Below, piece after piece: positions 1 to 5,626 of a DNA stretch of 5,626 bases (position 1 is the stretch's first letter; the number at the start of each line of letters is the position of its first letter). The translations under genes were made by a program, and so were the position numbers. Below the pieces are notes generated by a model. That model saw only the letters and a program-made list of their open reading frames with translations, made no database searches and was not told the origin of the DNA. The DNA is from a bacterium UBP3_UBA6266 (lineage in GTDB: Bacteria > Auribacterota > UBA6266): contig DJVC01000023.1 in NCBI GenBank assembly GCA_002440765.1, forward strand, positions 1 to 5,626, read 5' to 3'.

Positions 1-49
1 CTTTTATTCCTATAACGGCAATATGTTTCCCTTTTTTATCATTTTTCAT
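1..49 (-). CDS. 5' end of a further gene, probably a GT-B (GT4-like) glycosyltransferase; cut by left window edge
   Basis: Seen: an ATG at 49-47 on the minus strand opens a frame that stays open to the window edge and reads MKNDKKGKHIAVIGIK followed by a codon starting with G. Upstream in this frame the codons back to an in-frame TAA at 70-68 include no ATG, GTG or TTG, so this ATG is the only credible start. The start lies inside the last codons of the radical SAM gene (11 bp overlap), matching the overlap style of every other junction here. No clear Shine-Dalgarno is visible, so translation may depend on coupling. Known: a short basic leader followed by a hydrophobic strand of the IAVIG(I/T)(K/R)G type is how many GT-B glycosyltransferases of polysaccharide loci begin, including those with the DUF1972 N-terminal domain. 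Inferred: a further glycosyltransferase. Other Rossmann-like proteins, such as an NAD-dependent epimerase or dehydrogenase, begin similarly, so the identity is tentative while the coding call is fairly good. Confidence 0.65.
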   Translation of the reverse strand, partial: MKNDKKGKHIAVIGIK

Positions 50-1061
50 TAAAAATATCGTGTCCGCTTAAAAGTTTCATCTTATTTTTTATTATCCACA
101 AGACAGGAACCCACGGTTTAGCTCTCATAGCGGGCCGGGCGCTTCCAACCATCCAGCATTTTTTCTTACATTGCAAAACCTTTTCGCGGATTGCCGTTGC
201 TTTTTCGCCGAACCAGACCCGGTCAAAAGACTCATTCCTTATATTCCCGAGAATCCAGGGCACATCGCTCCCGTTGCAGGCCATAATATTCCCATAAGGG
301 TCCAGAAAGAAAAAATCTTTTGCCGCACCGCACACTATAGGCCTGTCCTCCCCTTTAATATATTTTATAATACCATAGTTGATAAAAGCCCGGCCCCAAT
401 CCTTCACTCTTAGCCGGACATTCTTCCTTTTCGACTGAAGAAGGGCTTCGATAAATTTCTGCACTTCGATAACGGTATTTTCAACATCCTCAATCCTGTT
501 GTCGAATTTATTAAAATAAAAAGAATTATGGATAACGGAACTGCTTAAATCCAAATCCATTTCCACTGCCATACTGTATAACCTCAACAGGTCATCTTTG
601 TTCTTGTCAGAAATAACAACGCTTAATCCTATGTCTTTTACCCCGGCTGATTTTAATTTTTCAACACTTTCAACGGCTTTTTTAAACCCATCCTTCAGCC
701 CCCTTAGCCTGTCATTCAATTCCTGCATTCCTTCAAGGCTTATCCTGAAGGCCGTATCGGGAAATTTCCGGCCCACTTCAACCAACTGTTCCGTTAAATA
801 GCCGTTTGTGCTGATATCGATTCGCCGCGATTTGCTTTTCAATGCTTCAACAATACCGGCAAGATCATATCTCAAAGCGGGTTCGCCGCCGCTGATATTA
901 ATCCTTTTAAAGCGGGAAGGAAGCTTTTTCAGGTCCGATGGCCCGATTTCTTTTTTTGTTTCGCCATTTTTCCGCCAGATACCGCACATCACGCATTTCG
1001 CGTTACACCTGTATGTTGAAATAAAACACATTTCTTTTGGATATTTAATATTTTTTTTCAT
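39..1061 (-). CDS. Radical SAM protein with SPASM/Twitch-like C-terminal Fe-S region
   Basis: Predicted cytosolic radical S-adenosylmethionine enzyme of 340 residues; substrate unknown. Seen: the canonical CX3CX2C motif at C19, C23, C26 (within TYRCNAKCVMC), which binds the [4Fe-4S] cluster that cleaves SAM. ISGGEP at 56-61 is the usual SAM-contacting GGE motif, followed by STNG at 84-87 and RISLEG at 106-111, the expected core strands of the partial TIM barrel. The C-terminal region has C244-X12-G-X4-C262 (ending YGNIMAC) and a C298-X3-C302 pair, the pattern of a SPASM or shorter Twitch domain holding an auxiliary Fe-S cluster. The tail (about 303-340) is basic and amphipathic, with no clear transmembrane segment. 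The ATG at 1061 has only a weak, distant purine-rich stretch upstream (GGGGCAG) and lies inside the end of the preceding glycosyltransferase gene (17 bp overlap), suggesting coupling. Radical SAM/SPASM proteins are known for peptide and protein modification and for some sugar chemistry. The setting among glycosyltransferases suggests a role in glycan or carrier modification, but this is inference. Confidence 0.93.
   Translation of the reverse strand: MKKNIKYPKEMCFISTYRCNAKCVMCGIWRKNGETKKEIGPSDLKKLPSRFKRINISGGEPALRYDLAGIVEALKSKSRRIDISTNGYLTEQLVEVGRKFPDTAFRISLEGMQELNDRLRGLKDGFKKAVESVEKLKSAGVKDIGLSVVISDKNKDDLLRLYSMAVEMDLDLSSSVIHNSFYFNKFDNRIEDVENTVIEVQKFIEALLQSKRKNVRLRVKDWGRAFINYGIIKYIKGEDRPIVCGAAKDFFFLDPYGNIMACNGSDVPWILGNIRNESFDRVWFGEKATAIREKVLQCKKKCWMVGSARPAMRAKPWVPVLWIIKNKMKLLSGHDIFNEK
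984..1007 (-). other. Radical SAM [4Fe-4S] cluster motif CX3CX2C
   Basis: Codons for C19 to C26 of the radical SAM gene (CNAKCVMC). The three cysteines have the canonical spacing, and an aromatic residue follows shortly after (GIW), as is common in the family. The motif is intact, so the enzyme is predicted to be catalytically competent. Confidence 0.93.
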
Positions 1062-2280
1062 GCTTGATTAGCGCTGCCCCATATATTTCCATAAGCTTAT
1101 TGTAATGAACATCAGGATTATAATCGTTCTTCACCGACAATCTTGCCGCCCGGCCCATTGCGGCAAATTTCCCGGGATTTTCAAGCGCATACCGGATTTT
1201 ACTGTTCAGTTCAGCGGTATTTCCGGATTCAAAAAGCAAACCCGTCTGATTGTCCTTCACCATTTCCGGTATTCCCCCTATTTTTGACGCTATCACAGGT
1301 TTTCCAAGCGCAAAGGCTTCCAAAACGGCCCTGGGATTATTTTCATAACATTCGGAAGGAACTATAACGGCAAAAGCTTCTTTAATTTTTTCTCTAAGAC
1401 TTTCTCCTTTTAAAAACCCGTGTATCCGGATATTTTCAAGCATATTATTTTTTATAAATAACGCTATATCTCCCTTTATAGGCCCGTCACCTATTATATC
1501 AAGCTCCATTTCAATACCTTTCGCCGCTTTTAAAAGCGTAAAAATACCTTTCTCATGAGATAACCGCCCGAAATAAACCATTTTCCGGCTTCCCGCGGAA
1601 TCGATCGGCGGGTAATCTTCCGCGTCTATAAAATTAGACAAATGTACAACCTCATAGCCAAATCCCATTTCGGCTATTTTCTCCTTTAAAAAGATACTGG
1701 GGGATATAAATACATCAACAGCGGCATAGATATGCATTATTTTATGGTGTAAATACATTTCAACAGCGTTTAAAGCGCTTTTAGCGTAGGAACCTTTTGT
1801 GCATTTTTTTAAAACGCACCAGTAAAAACAACCGTTCCTGCATTTTTCGCACGGTCTGTTGCCGGACAACATCAAATAAGTCGGGCAAACCATCTGCATA
1901 TCCCTCAGGGTCATTACGACAGGAATGTTTTTTTTCTTTATCACATATAATATTGAAGGCGAAATATAATGGGATATATTATTGATATGGACAATATCGG
2001 GCCGGCATTCGTCCAGCATAAAAGCGATTTTCTCTTTTGCCTCTCTTGAGTACAGAATATTCGCCGCCGCCTTAAACTTTGAAGAAATACCCGGTTTCGC
2101 GTTCAGATCGGAATTATCGACAAACCACTCGGTATATTCGAACGCCCGATTCAGAGGATGCTTCATTCCCCAGAACCATACTTTATGGCCTTTTCCTTCA
2201 AGCAGACGGCCTGTTTCAAGAGTGCTGATAGCGTCGCCTCCTCTCGGATATAGGAATTTATTTATTAAAAGTATTTTCAT
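1045..2280 (-). CDS. Glycosyltransferase family 4 protein with cysteine-rich insert
   Basis: Predicted cytosolic or membrane-peripheral retaining glycosyltransferase (GT-B fold) transferring a sugar from an activated nucleotide sugar to a growing lipid-linked glycan; sugar and linkage unknown. Numbering is from the ATG at 2280 (411 aa, normal length). Seen: N-terminal strand MKILLINKF with a GGD loop (14-16) for the acceptor domain; GRLSHEKG (238-245) and IIGDGP (262-267) opening the C-terminal donor domain; and the GT4 EX7E pair E313/E321 in YENNPRAVLEAFALGKPVIAS. After the strand VVMTLRD (121-127) comes a cysteine-rich stretch with C132, C144, C147, C151, C155 and C160. Known GT4 proteins often have TLHD where this one has TLRD. 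Start choice: TTG at 2289 and ATG at 2286 also lie in frame, but ATG 2280 begins exactly at the first beta-strand. None has a good Shine-Dalgarno, so restart after the upstream gene's stop (23 bp overlap) is likely. The 3' end overlaps the radical SAM gene by 17 bp. Confidence 0.94.
   Translation of the reverse strand: MKILLINKFLYPRGGDAISTLETGRLLEGKGHKVWFWGMKHPLNRAFEYTEWFVDNSDLNAKPGISSKFKAAANILYSREAKEKIAFMLDECRPDIVHINNISHYISPSILYVIKKKNIPVVMTLRDMQMVCPTYLMLSGNRPCEKCRNGCFYWCVLKKCTKGSYAKSALNAVEMYLHHKIMHIYAAVDVFISPSIFLKEKIAEMGFGYEVVHLSNFIDAEDYPPIDSAGSRKMVYFGRLSHEKGIFTLLKAAKGIEMELDIIGDGPIKGDIALFIKNNMLENIRIHGFLKGESLREKIKEAFAVIVPSECYENNPRAVLEAFALGKPVIASKIGGIPEMVKDNQTGLLFESGNTAELNSKIRYALENPGKFAAMGRAARLSVKNDYNPDVHYNKLMEIYGAALIKHEKKY
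1801..1887 (-). other. Cysteine-rich segment inside the GT4 gene
   Basis: Codons for C132 to C160 of the GT4 protein, with spacing C-X11-C-X2-C-X3-C-X3-C-X4-C. From memory, related GT4 proteins also have a CP..Y....G..C..C-type insert after the TLHD strand, so this is probably a subfamily trait and not a unique addition. The density and spacing would suit a structural metal site, such as zinc, or disulfides, but nothing in the sequence decides between them. Confidence 0.6.
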
Positions 2281-3679
2281 TATCATCAATTATTAGTGTT
2301 TTTCTGTTATTTAAATAAACCGCTGCAAAAATCCAGAACAATGAACTCGAATGGTACGCAAGATTCACGCTATGCGCCATGCCAGTAACAATATATGCGA
2401 CAAAAACGCTGATAAACATGGTTAAGATATTTTTATCCCTGCCGTTAACATCCGAATACAATTTCCAGCGGCGAAAAATAACTATTAACACGGCGGTGAA
2501 AGGAATCAACCCGATTATCCCGAGTTCGACAAGCAGCGATGTGAACACATTATGAGTGGGACCTTTTACCATCCAGAAATGCCTGAACCGGAAATTATCA
2601 TATCCGATGCCGTACAGCCAGTTATCTTTAATCTGGTTCAATGCATCGTGAAAAACCTCGATTCTGGCATTAATCGTATCGCTGTCAAACAATCTTTCGG
2701 ATGCTGTCCGCGGCAGGTCAAAAAACTGAAAACCGATGGCAAAACATATGAAAAAAGTAAAAATATAATAAAATAATTTAATCCTGTCTTTTTTGTTAAA
2801 AAAACCGTTCATTATATAAACGCTCAACAATGACAGCCACGCGCTTCTCGATAAGGTTATTGCCACACCTGAACTCAAAACTATTATTATCAGGGTCCAC
2901 CACTTCTTCAGTTTTCCGGCGCAGGTATTATAAAAATAAAGAGACATAGCCACCGCCATCGACAGGAAAAGACCGGCTTCATTGGGCCCGAGAAAACTGC
3001 CTCCCGGCTGATAACCGCTGGAATCCTTATACATATAACTGAAATATTTATACCTCTCCTGCGGCGGGAAAAATATATTTATTTCCGTTATCATCTCAAA
3101 AACAAGATAAAGCGCCATAGGCAGAGAACAGAAGATTATAACCTTCATCCAGGCGAGGAAGCCTTTTCTGTCCAGGGGACAATATCTGGCAAACAAAAAA
3201 TACAGCAGAGGGAAACCGAAAAGATAAAAACTTCTTTTTCCATCAGCGGAAACGGACTTTGACAGTGAAAACAACGTCCATAAAAACAGCATAATAATAA
3301 ACCCGTCGATGTAATTCATCTCCGGAGAGATTTTTTTGGTATAGACATCAACAATATCCCTTATAAAAAAAACAAAGAGAAAAACCAGCGGATAATTAAC
3401 CGTAAGTATGCCGAACCTTATTCCAAATAAAGAATACGAATTCACCCATGTCGGCACACAGATAAGCGTAATAAAAAAAATAATATAGGAATATTTCGAG
3501 TCGAAATAAAACAGAAAAATCGCGGCCAAACCGATCAACACCAGCAGAATGAAGATATGGTAGTTAACCGCAATCAAAACCCCCAGCAACACGGATATCA
3601 AAGCAATAACGCCGTAAAAATAGACTTTGCTTACCAGAGTCTCGCTGATATTAAACTGTCTCATCAATTCATTTTTCAA
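2258..3679 (-). CDS. O-antigen ligase/polymerase family membrane protein (WaaL/Wzy-like)
   Basis: Integral inner-membrane protein of 473 aa, expected to act on lipid-linked glycan on the periplasmic face, either polymerising repeat units (Wzy type) or ligating the glycan to an acceptor (WaaL type). Seen: about twelve hydrophobic segments, roughly 20-38, 42-58, 64-79, 92-108, 122-140, 150-166, 177-197, 228-250, 260-291 (probably two), 300-320, 380-402, 417-437 and 442-457. Superfamily motifs are GSFLGPNEAG (227-236), TLSRSAW (275-281), the loop ending NWLYGIGYDNF (353-363), and THNVFTSLLVELGIIGL (375-391), with H376 in the position of the conserved loop histidine. Arginines R277 and R339 are candidates for the essential periplasmic arginines. 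Start: TTG at 3679 follows AGAAGG by 7 nt and shares TTGA with the upstream stop; the first in-frame ATG is M6 at 3664. The short charged C-terminus (LIIDDNENTFNK) is cytoplasmic in most such models. Polymerase and ligase cannot be told apart from sequence alone; neighbouring glycosyltransferases make polymerase slightly more likely. Confidence 0.92.
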   Translation of the reverse strand: MKNELMRQFNISETLVSKVYFYGVIALISVLLGVLIAVNYHIFILLVLIGLAAIFLFYFDSKYSYIIFFITLICVPTWVNSYSLFGIRFGILTVNYPLVFLFVFFIRDIVDVYTKKISPEMNYIDGFIIMLFLWTLFSLSKSVSADGKRSFYLFGFPLLYFLFARYCPLDRKGFLAWMKVIIFCSLPMALYLVFEMITEINIFFPPQERYKYFSYMYKDSSGYQPGGSFLGPNEAGLFLSMAVAMSLYFYNTCAGKLKKWWTLIIIVLSSGVAITLSRSAWLSLLSVYIMNGFFNKKDRIKLFYYIFTFFICFAIGFQFFDLPRTASERLFDSDTINARIEVFHDALNQIKDNWLYGIGYDNFRFRHFWMVKGPTHNVFTSLLVELGIIGLIPFTAVLIVIFRRWKLYSDVNGRDKNILTMFISVFVAYIVTGMAHSVNLAYHSSSLFWIFAAVYLNNRKTLIIDDNENTFNK

Positions 3680-4800
3680 AAAATTACCTTCTCATACCGG
3701 GATATTCCTTTTTTAATATCATATTCAGCTGCTGCGGCAAGGGCGCCGGCGGTAAGAGCCTTTGACGACCCGCGGTTGTTCAATAACATGACAACGGATG
3801 CCGCCAATAATTTATCATCATGTCCGGGAACAATAAAACCGTTTACTTCGTCTTTTATAAGTCTTCTGCATATATTTCCGCAATCAACACATATCACAGG
3901 AGTCCCGCACGCAAAAGCCTCAAGCATGACATTAGGGAACCCTTCCCATAGCGAGGCCAGCACAAAGACATCGCTTCTTGCGATATATTTAAAAGGATTT
4001 TTTTGAAAACCCATAAAAACAATTTTATCTTCCAGCCCGAGCATTTTTGACTGTTCCGTAAGTTCACCCAGAAGAGGGCCTTCACCCAGAATAAGAAGCC
4101 TCGCGTCAATATAATTCAAGACTGCCTTGAACGCTTTTAAAAGCAATACATGATTTTTCTGTTTCGTTAATGAACCCACCGTAATAATTACCGGTAATCC
4201 CTGATTAAACACATCTGTTTCGAATACTTCTTCTTCAGATAAAACGGCTATATTTCTACAATCAACCATATTGTGAATAACAGTTATTTTCTCTTTGGCT
4301 ATTCCATAGCCCATAAGTTCTCCGGATATATCTTCGGAAACAGTGATTATCCTGTCCGCATATCCATATAAAAACCTTATCAAAAACTTTTTTATTTTCT
4401 GGTATCCGGCATTATAAACGGAGGAAATAGAGTTTCTCTCAGATATCACTAATCTGCTTTTCGAGAAAGCCAACAATTTCGCCAGTATCACCGAAATGTT
4501 GGCGTCCGTCAGGAAACTTATAACCGTATCGGGCTTGATGTCTCTGAGTATCGTTGAAATTTTAAATATACGAAGGATATAATTATATATCTTTATGAAA
4601 ATATTCGGGGATGGAGACACATTAAGAGAAAAAAATCTTACATCCGCGGGAATATCATATTTAACCTTTTTTTCATACAGGACAAGATAGAGCTCGCCTT
4701 TATCTCTATCAAGACATTTTAACAGGTTGGAGACAGTCCTTTCCGCGCCTCCCCCTTCCATATTGGGAATAACAAATACAATTTTTTTCCTGTCAGTCAT
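3676..4800 (-). CDS. Glycosyltransferase family 4 protein, WabH/PglH-like
   Basis: Predicted cytosolic GT-B retaining glycosyltransferase, 374 aa (normal GT4 length), adding a sugar to the lipid-linked oligosaccharide. Seen: N-terminal strand KIVFVIPNMEGGGAER (6-21), whose GGGAER loop is typical of the WabH/PglH/PglJ branch; ISERN (119-123); TVIHNMVD (173-180), the equivalent of the common VIYNPID linker; GSLTKQKN (209-216) and LILGEGP (236-242) opening the donor domain; and the EX7E pair E286/E294 in EGFPNVMLEAFACGTPVI. One odd point is that the segment after this reads VDCGNICRRLI (305-315), where many relatives have DCPSGPREI. The ATG at 4800 is preceded by AAAGG with 7 nt spacing, so the start is well supported, and it overlaps the upstream gene by 8 bp. 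The stop TGA overlaps the TTG start of the membrane protein. PglH-like members often use GalNAc or GlcNAc, but donor choice cannot be read here. Confidence 0.95.
   Translation of the reverse strand: MTDRKKIVFVIPNMEGGGAERTVSNLLKCLDRDKGELYLVLYEKKVKYDIPADVRFFSLNVSPSPNIFIKIYNYILRIFKISTILRDIKPDTVISFLTDANISVILAKLLAFSKSRLVISERNSISSVYNAGYQKIKKFLIRFLYGYADRIITVSEDISGELMGYGIAKEKITVIHNMVDCRNIAVLSEEEVFETDVFNQGLPVIITVGSLTKQKNHVLLLKAFKAVLNYIDARLLILGEGPLLGELTEQSKMLGLEDKIVFMGFQKNPFKYIARSDVFVLASLWEGFPNVMLEAFACGTPVICVDCGNICRRLIKDEVNGFIVPGHDDKLLAASVVMLLNNRGSSKALTAGALAAAAEYDIKKGISRYEKVIF
3687..3692 (-). promoter_or_regulatory. Shine-Dalgarno that fixes the TTG start at 3679
   Basis: Minus-strand AGAAGG lies 7 nt before the TTG at 3679-3677. 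It sits within the last codons of the upstream glycosyltransferase gene, and the TTG overlaps that gene's TGA stop as TTGA. The strength and spacing favour TTG over the downstream ATG at 3664 as the true start. Confidence 0.75.
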
Positions 4801-5626
4801 TTATTAACCTTTTATATAATTCCAGCATTTTCTCCGCCGTCACTTCCCACCTGTAATTTGCTTCAACGTAACTTCTATTGGTTTCCCGCATAGATTTTCT
4901 CAGCTTTTCGTCCGAATATATTTTGAATATACTCGAAACAAGGGCATCAATATCATTATAAGGCACAATGAACCCATTTTTACCGGCTTTCACCTGCATC
5001 GGGAAACCACCAACGTCGGTGGTAATCACCGGCAGGCCGCAGGCCATTGCTTCAAGCACTGTGTTTGAAAAATTTTCATAATATGACAGCAGTACGTAAG
5101 CATCCGCCGAGGAGTAGTATTTATACACCTCATTATAAGGCAAAAATCCGGACAGGAAAACCTTGCCGTCCAGATTCAATTTTTTTATCATCCGCAGGAG
5201 TTTGTTACCCAATATGCCTTCACCGGATATCATCAGTTTCAAATCCGGTATTTTCAGGCTCGCCTTACAGAACCCTTTTATCAGAAATTCCAGACCCTTG
5301 CCTTTTATCAGCCTCGCGCATGAAAAAAGCAGGAAGTCGGAATCTTTTATACCGTAGTTAGCGCGAATTTTGCTCCTCTCAATATAATCCTGTTTAAATA
5401 TATCCGAATCTACACCCTGAGTAATATTCTCCATATTGATTCCCATCTCATGTGACTTTACTACCGCGTCTCCCGCGCCGAAAATCAGCGCTTTAGGTTC
5501 GGAATTCAGCTTTTTTAAAGCAGGTAAATGCCACTTTTCGGATGGCGGGCCCGGGAACCTTAACACGACAGGTTTGTTAAGATGCCTCAATATCGTTTCC
5601 GCAAGATTGGGTTGCGCGGTAAGTTG
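4793..5626 (-). CDS. Glycosyltransferase family 4 protein, 5' end cut by right window edge
   Basis: C-terminal 277 residues of a predicted GT-B retaining glycosyltransferase. The frame is open to the window edge: upstream of a TTG at 5590-5588 it continues as QLTAQPNLAETI with no stop, so the TTG is internal and the true start lies outside. Numbering from that TTG codon as residue 1, seen: KPVVLRFPGPPS (6-17), the end of the acceptor domain; the inter-domain linker NITQGVDSDIFK (55-66); CARLIKGKGLEFLIKGF (91-107) and LMISGEG (119-125) opening the donor domain; FLSGFLPYNEVYKYYSSADAYVLLS (145-169); the EX7E pair E172/E180 in YENFSNTVLEAMACGLPVITTDVGG; and NGFIVPYND (205-213), followed by helices to the end. 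Typical GT4 length is 370-400 aa, so roughly 100-120 residues are missing. The stop overlaps the next glycosyltransferase gene by 8 bp. Role inferred: one sugar-addition step in the polysaccharide pathway encoded by this locus; donor unknown. Confidence 0.93.
   Translation of the reverse strand, partial: QLTAQPNLAETILRHLNKPVVLRFPGPPSEKWHLPALKKLNSEPKALIFGAGDAVVKSHEMGINMENITQGVDSDIFKQDYIERSKIRANYGIKDSDFLLFSCARLIKGKGLEFLIKGFCKASLKIPDLKLMISGEGILGNKLLRMIKKLNLDGKVFLSGFLPYNEVYKYYSSADAYVLLSYYENFSNTVLEAMACGLPVITTDVGGFPMQVKAGKNGFIVPYNDIDALVSSIFKIYSDEKLRKSMRETNRSYVEANYRWEVTAEKMLELYKRLIND
4808..4812 (-). promoter_or_regulatory. Shine-Dalgarno for the GT4 gene starting at 4800
   Basis: Minus-strand AAAGG, 7 nt before the ATG at 4800-4798, located inside the coding end of the upstream glycosyltransferase gene. 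It supports the annotated start. Confidence 0.65.

Noticed and set aside
2281..2289. TTG at 2289 or ATG at 2286 as the start of the cysteine-rich GT4 gene
   Set aside because: Neither has a Shine-Dalgarno sequence, and both only add residues before the normal first strand (MKILLINK). They cannot be fully excluded.
1982..2296. 104-aa plus-strand open frame, and a similar one at 5047-5361
   Set aside because: Both are antisense to well-supported glycosyltransferase coding sequence and have no recognisable motif.
3557..4006. 149-aa plus-strand open frame, the longest on that strand
   Set aside because: It lies antisense across the junction of two clear minus-strand genes, its translation shows no recognisable domain, and its composition is that of reverse-complemented coding sequence.
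3894..4109. 71-aa minus-strand frame nested in the glycosyltransferase gene
   Set aside because: It is out of frame within a protein whose motifs run continuously through this interval, and it has no supporting features of its own.
5588..5590. TTG as the real start of the right-edge glycosyltransferase
   Set aside because: The frame stays open to the window edge, and most of the N-terminal acceptor domain would be missing. The gene is cut by the window, not short.
1..5626. CRISPR arrays, tRNA or rRNA genes, insertion sequences, promoters and terminators
   Set aside because: I found no repeated units, RNA-gene signatures, transposase motifs or convincing hairpin plus T-run. The whole window is tightly packed overlapping coding sequence, and its T and A runs lie within genes.

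Overview
The window is one unbroken stretch of a surface-polysaccharide biosynthesis locus. Every supportable gene lies on the minus strand, so transcription runs from high to low coordinates. Sequence composition is AT-rich (roughly 40% GC, judged by eye). TTG is used as at least one start codon, with a good Shine-Dalgarno sequence in front of it. The gene content fits a bacterium that exports O-antigen, capsule or exopolysaccharide. Nothing here fixes the phylum; an anaerobic Gram-negative or an uncultured lineage is possible, but this is a guess from the radical SAM enzyme and gene style only.

Layout in transcription order: (1) the C-terminal two thirds of a GT4-type glycosyltransferase, cut by the right window edge (5626-4793); (2) a complete GT4 glycosyltransferase of the GGGAER / WabH-PglH-like kind (4800-3676); (3) a multi-spanning membrane protein of the O-antigen ligase/polymerase superfamily (3679-2258); (4) a second complete GT4 glycosyltransferase carrying a cysteine-rich insert (2280-1045); (5) a radical SAM protein with a SPASM/Twitch-like C-terminal cysteine region (1061-39); (6) the first 16 codons of a further gene (49-1), whose beta-strand 'HIAVIGIK' looks like the start of another GT-B glycosyltransferase.

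All five gene junctions overlap (8, 4, 23, 17 and 11 bp). There is no intergenic space, and I see no promoter, terminator, RNA gene, repeat array or mobile element. This points to a single transcript with translational coupling. The likely joint job: the GT4 enzymes add sugars one by one to a lipid-linked oligosaccharide on the cytoplasmic face, and the membrane protein polymerises the repeat units or ligates the finished glycan on the outer face. The radical SAM enzyme is the least expected member and may modify a sugar, the lipid carrier or an associated peptide or protein; its substrate cannot be read from the sequence. No flippase, initiating sugar-phosphate transferase or chain-length regulator is in the window; they would be expected outside it.
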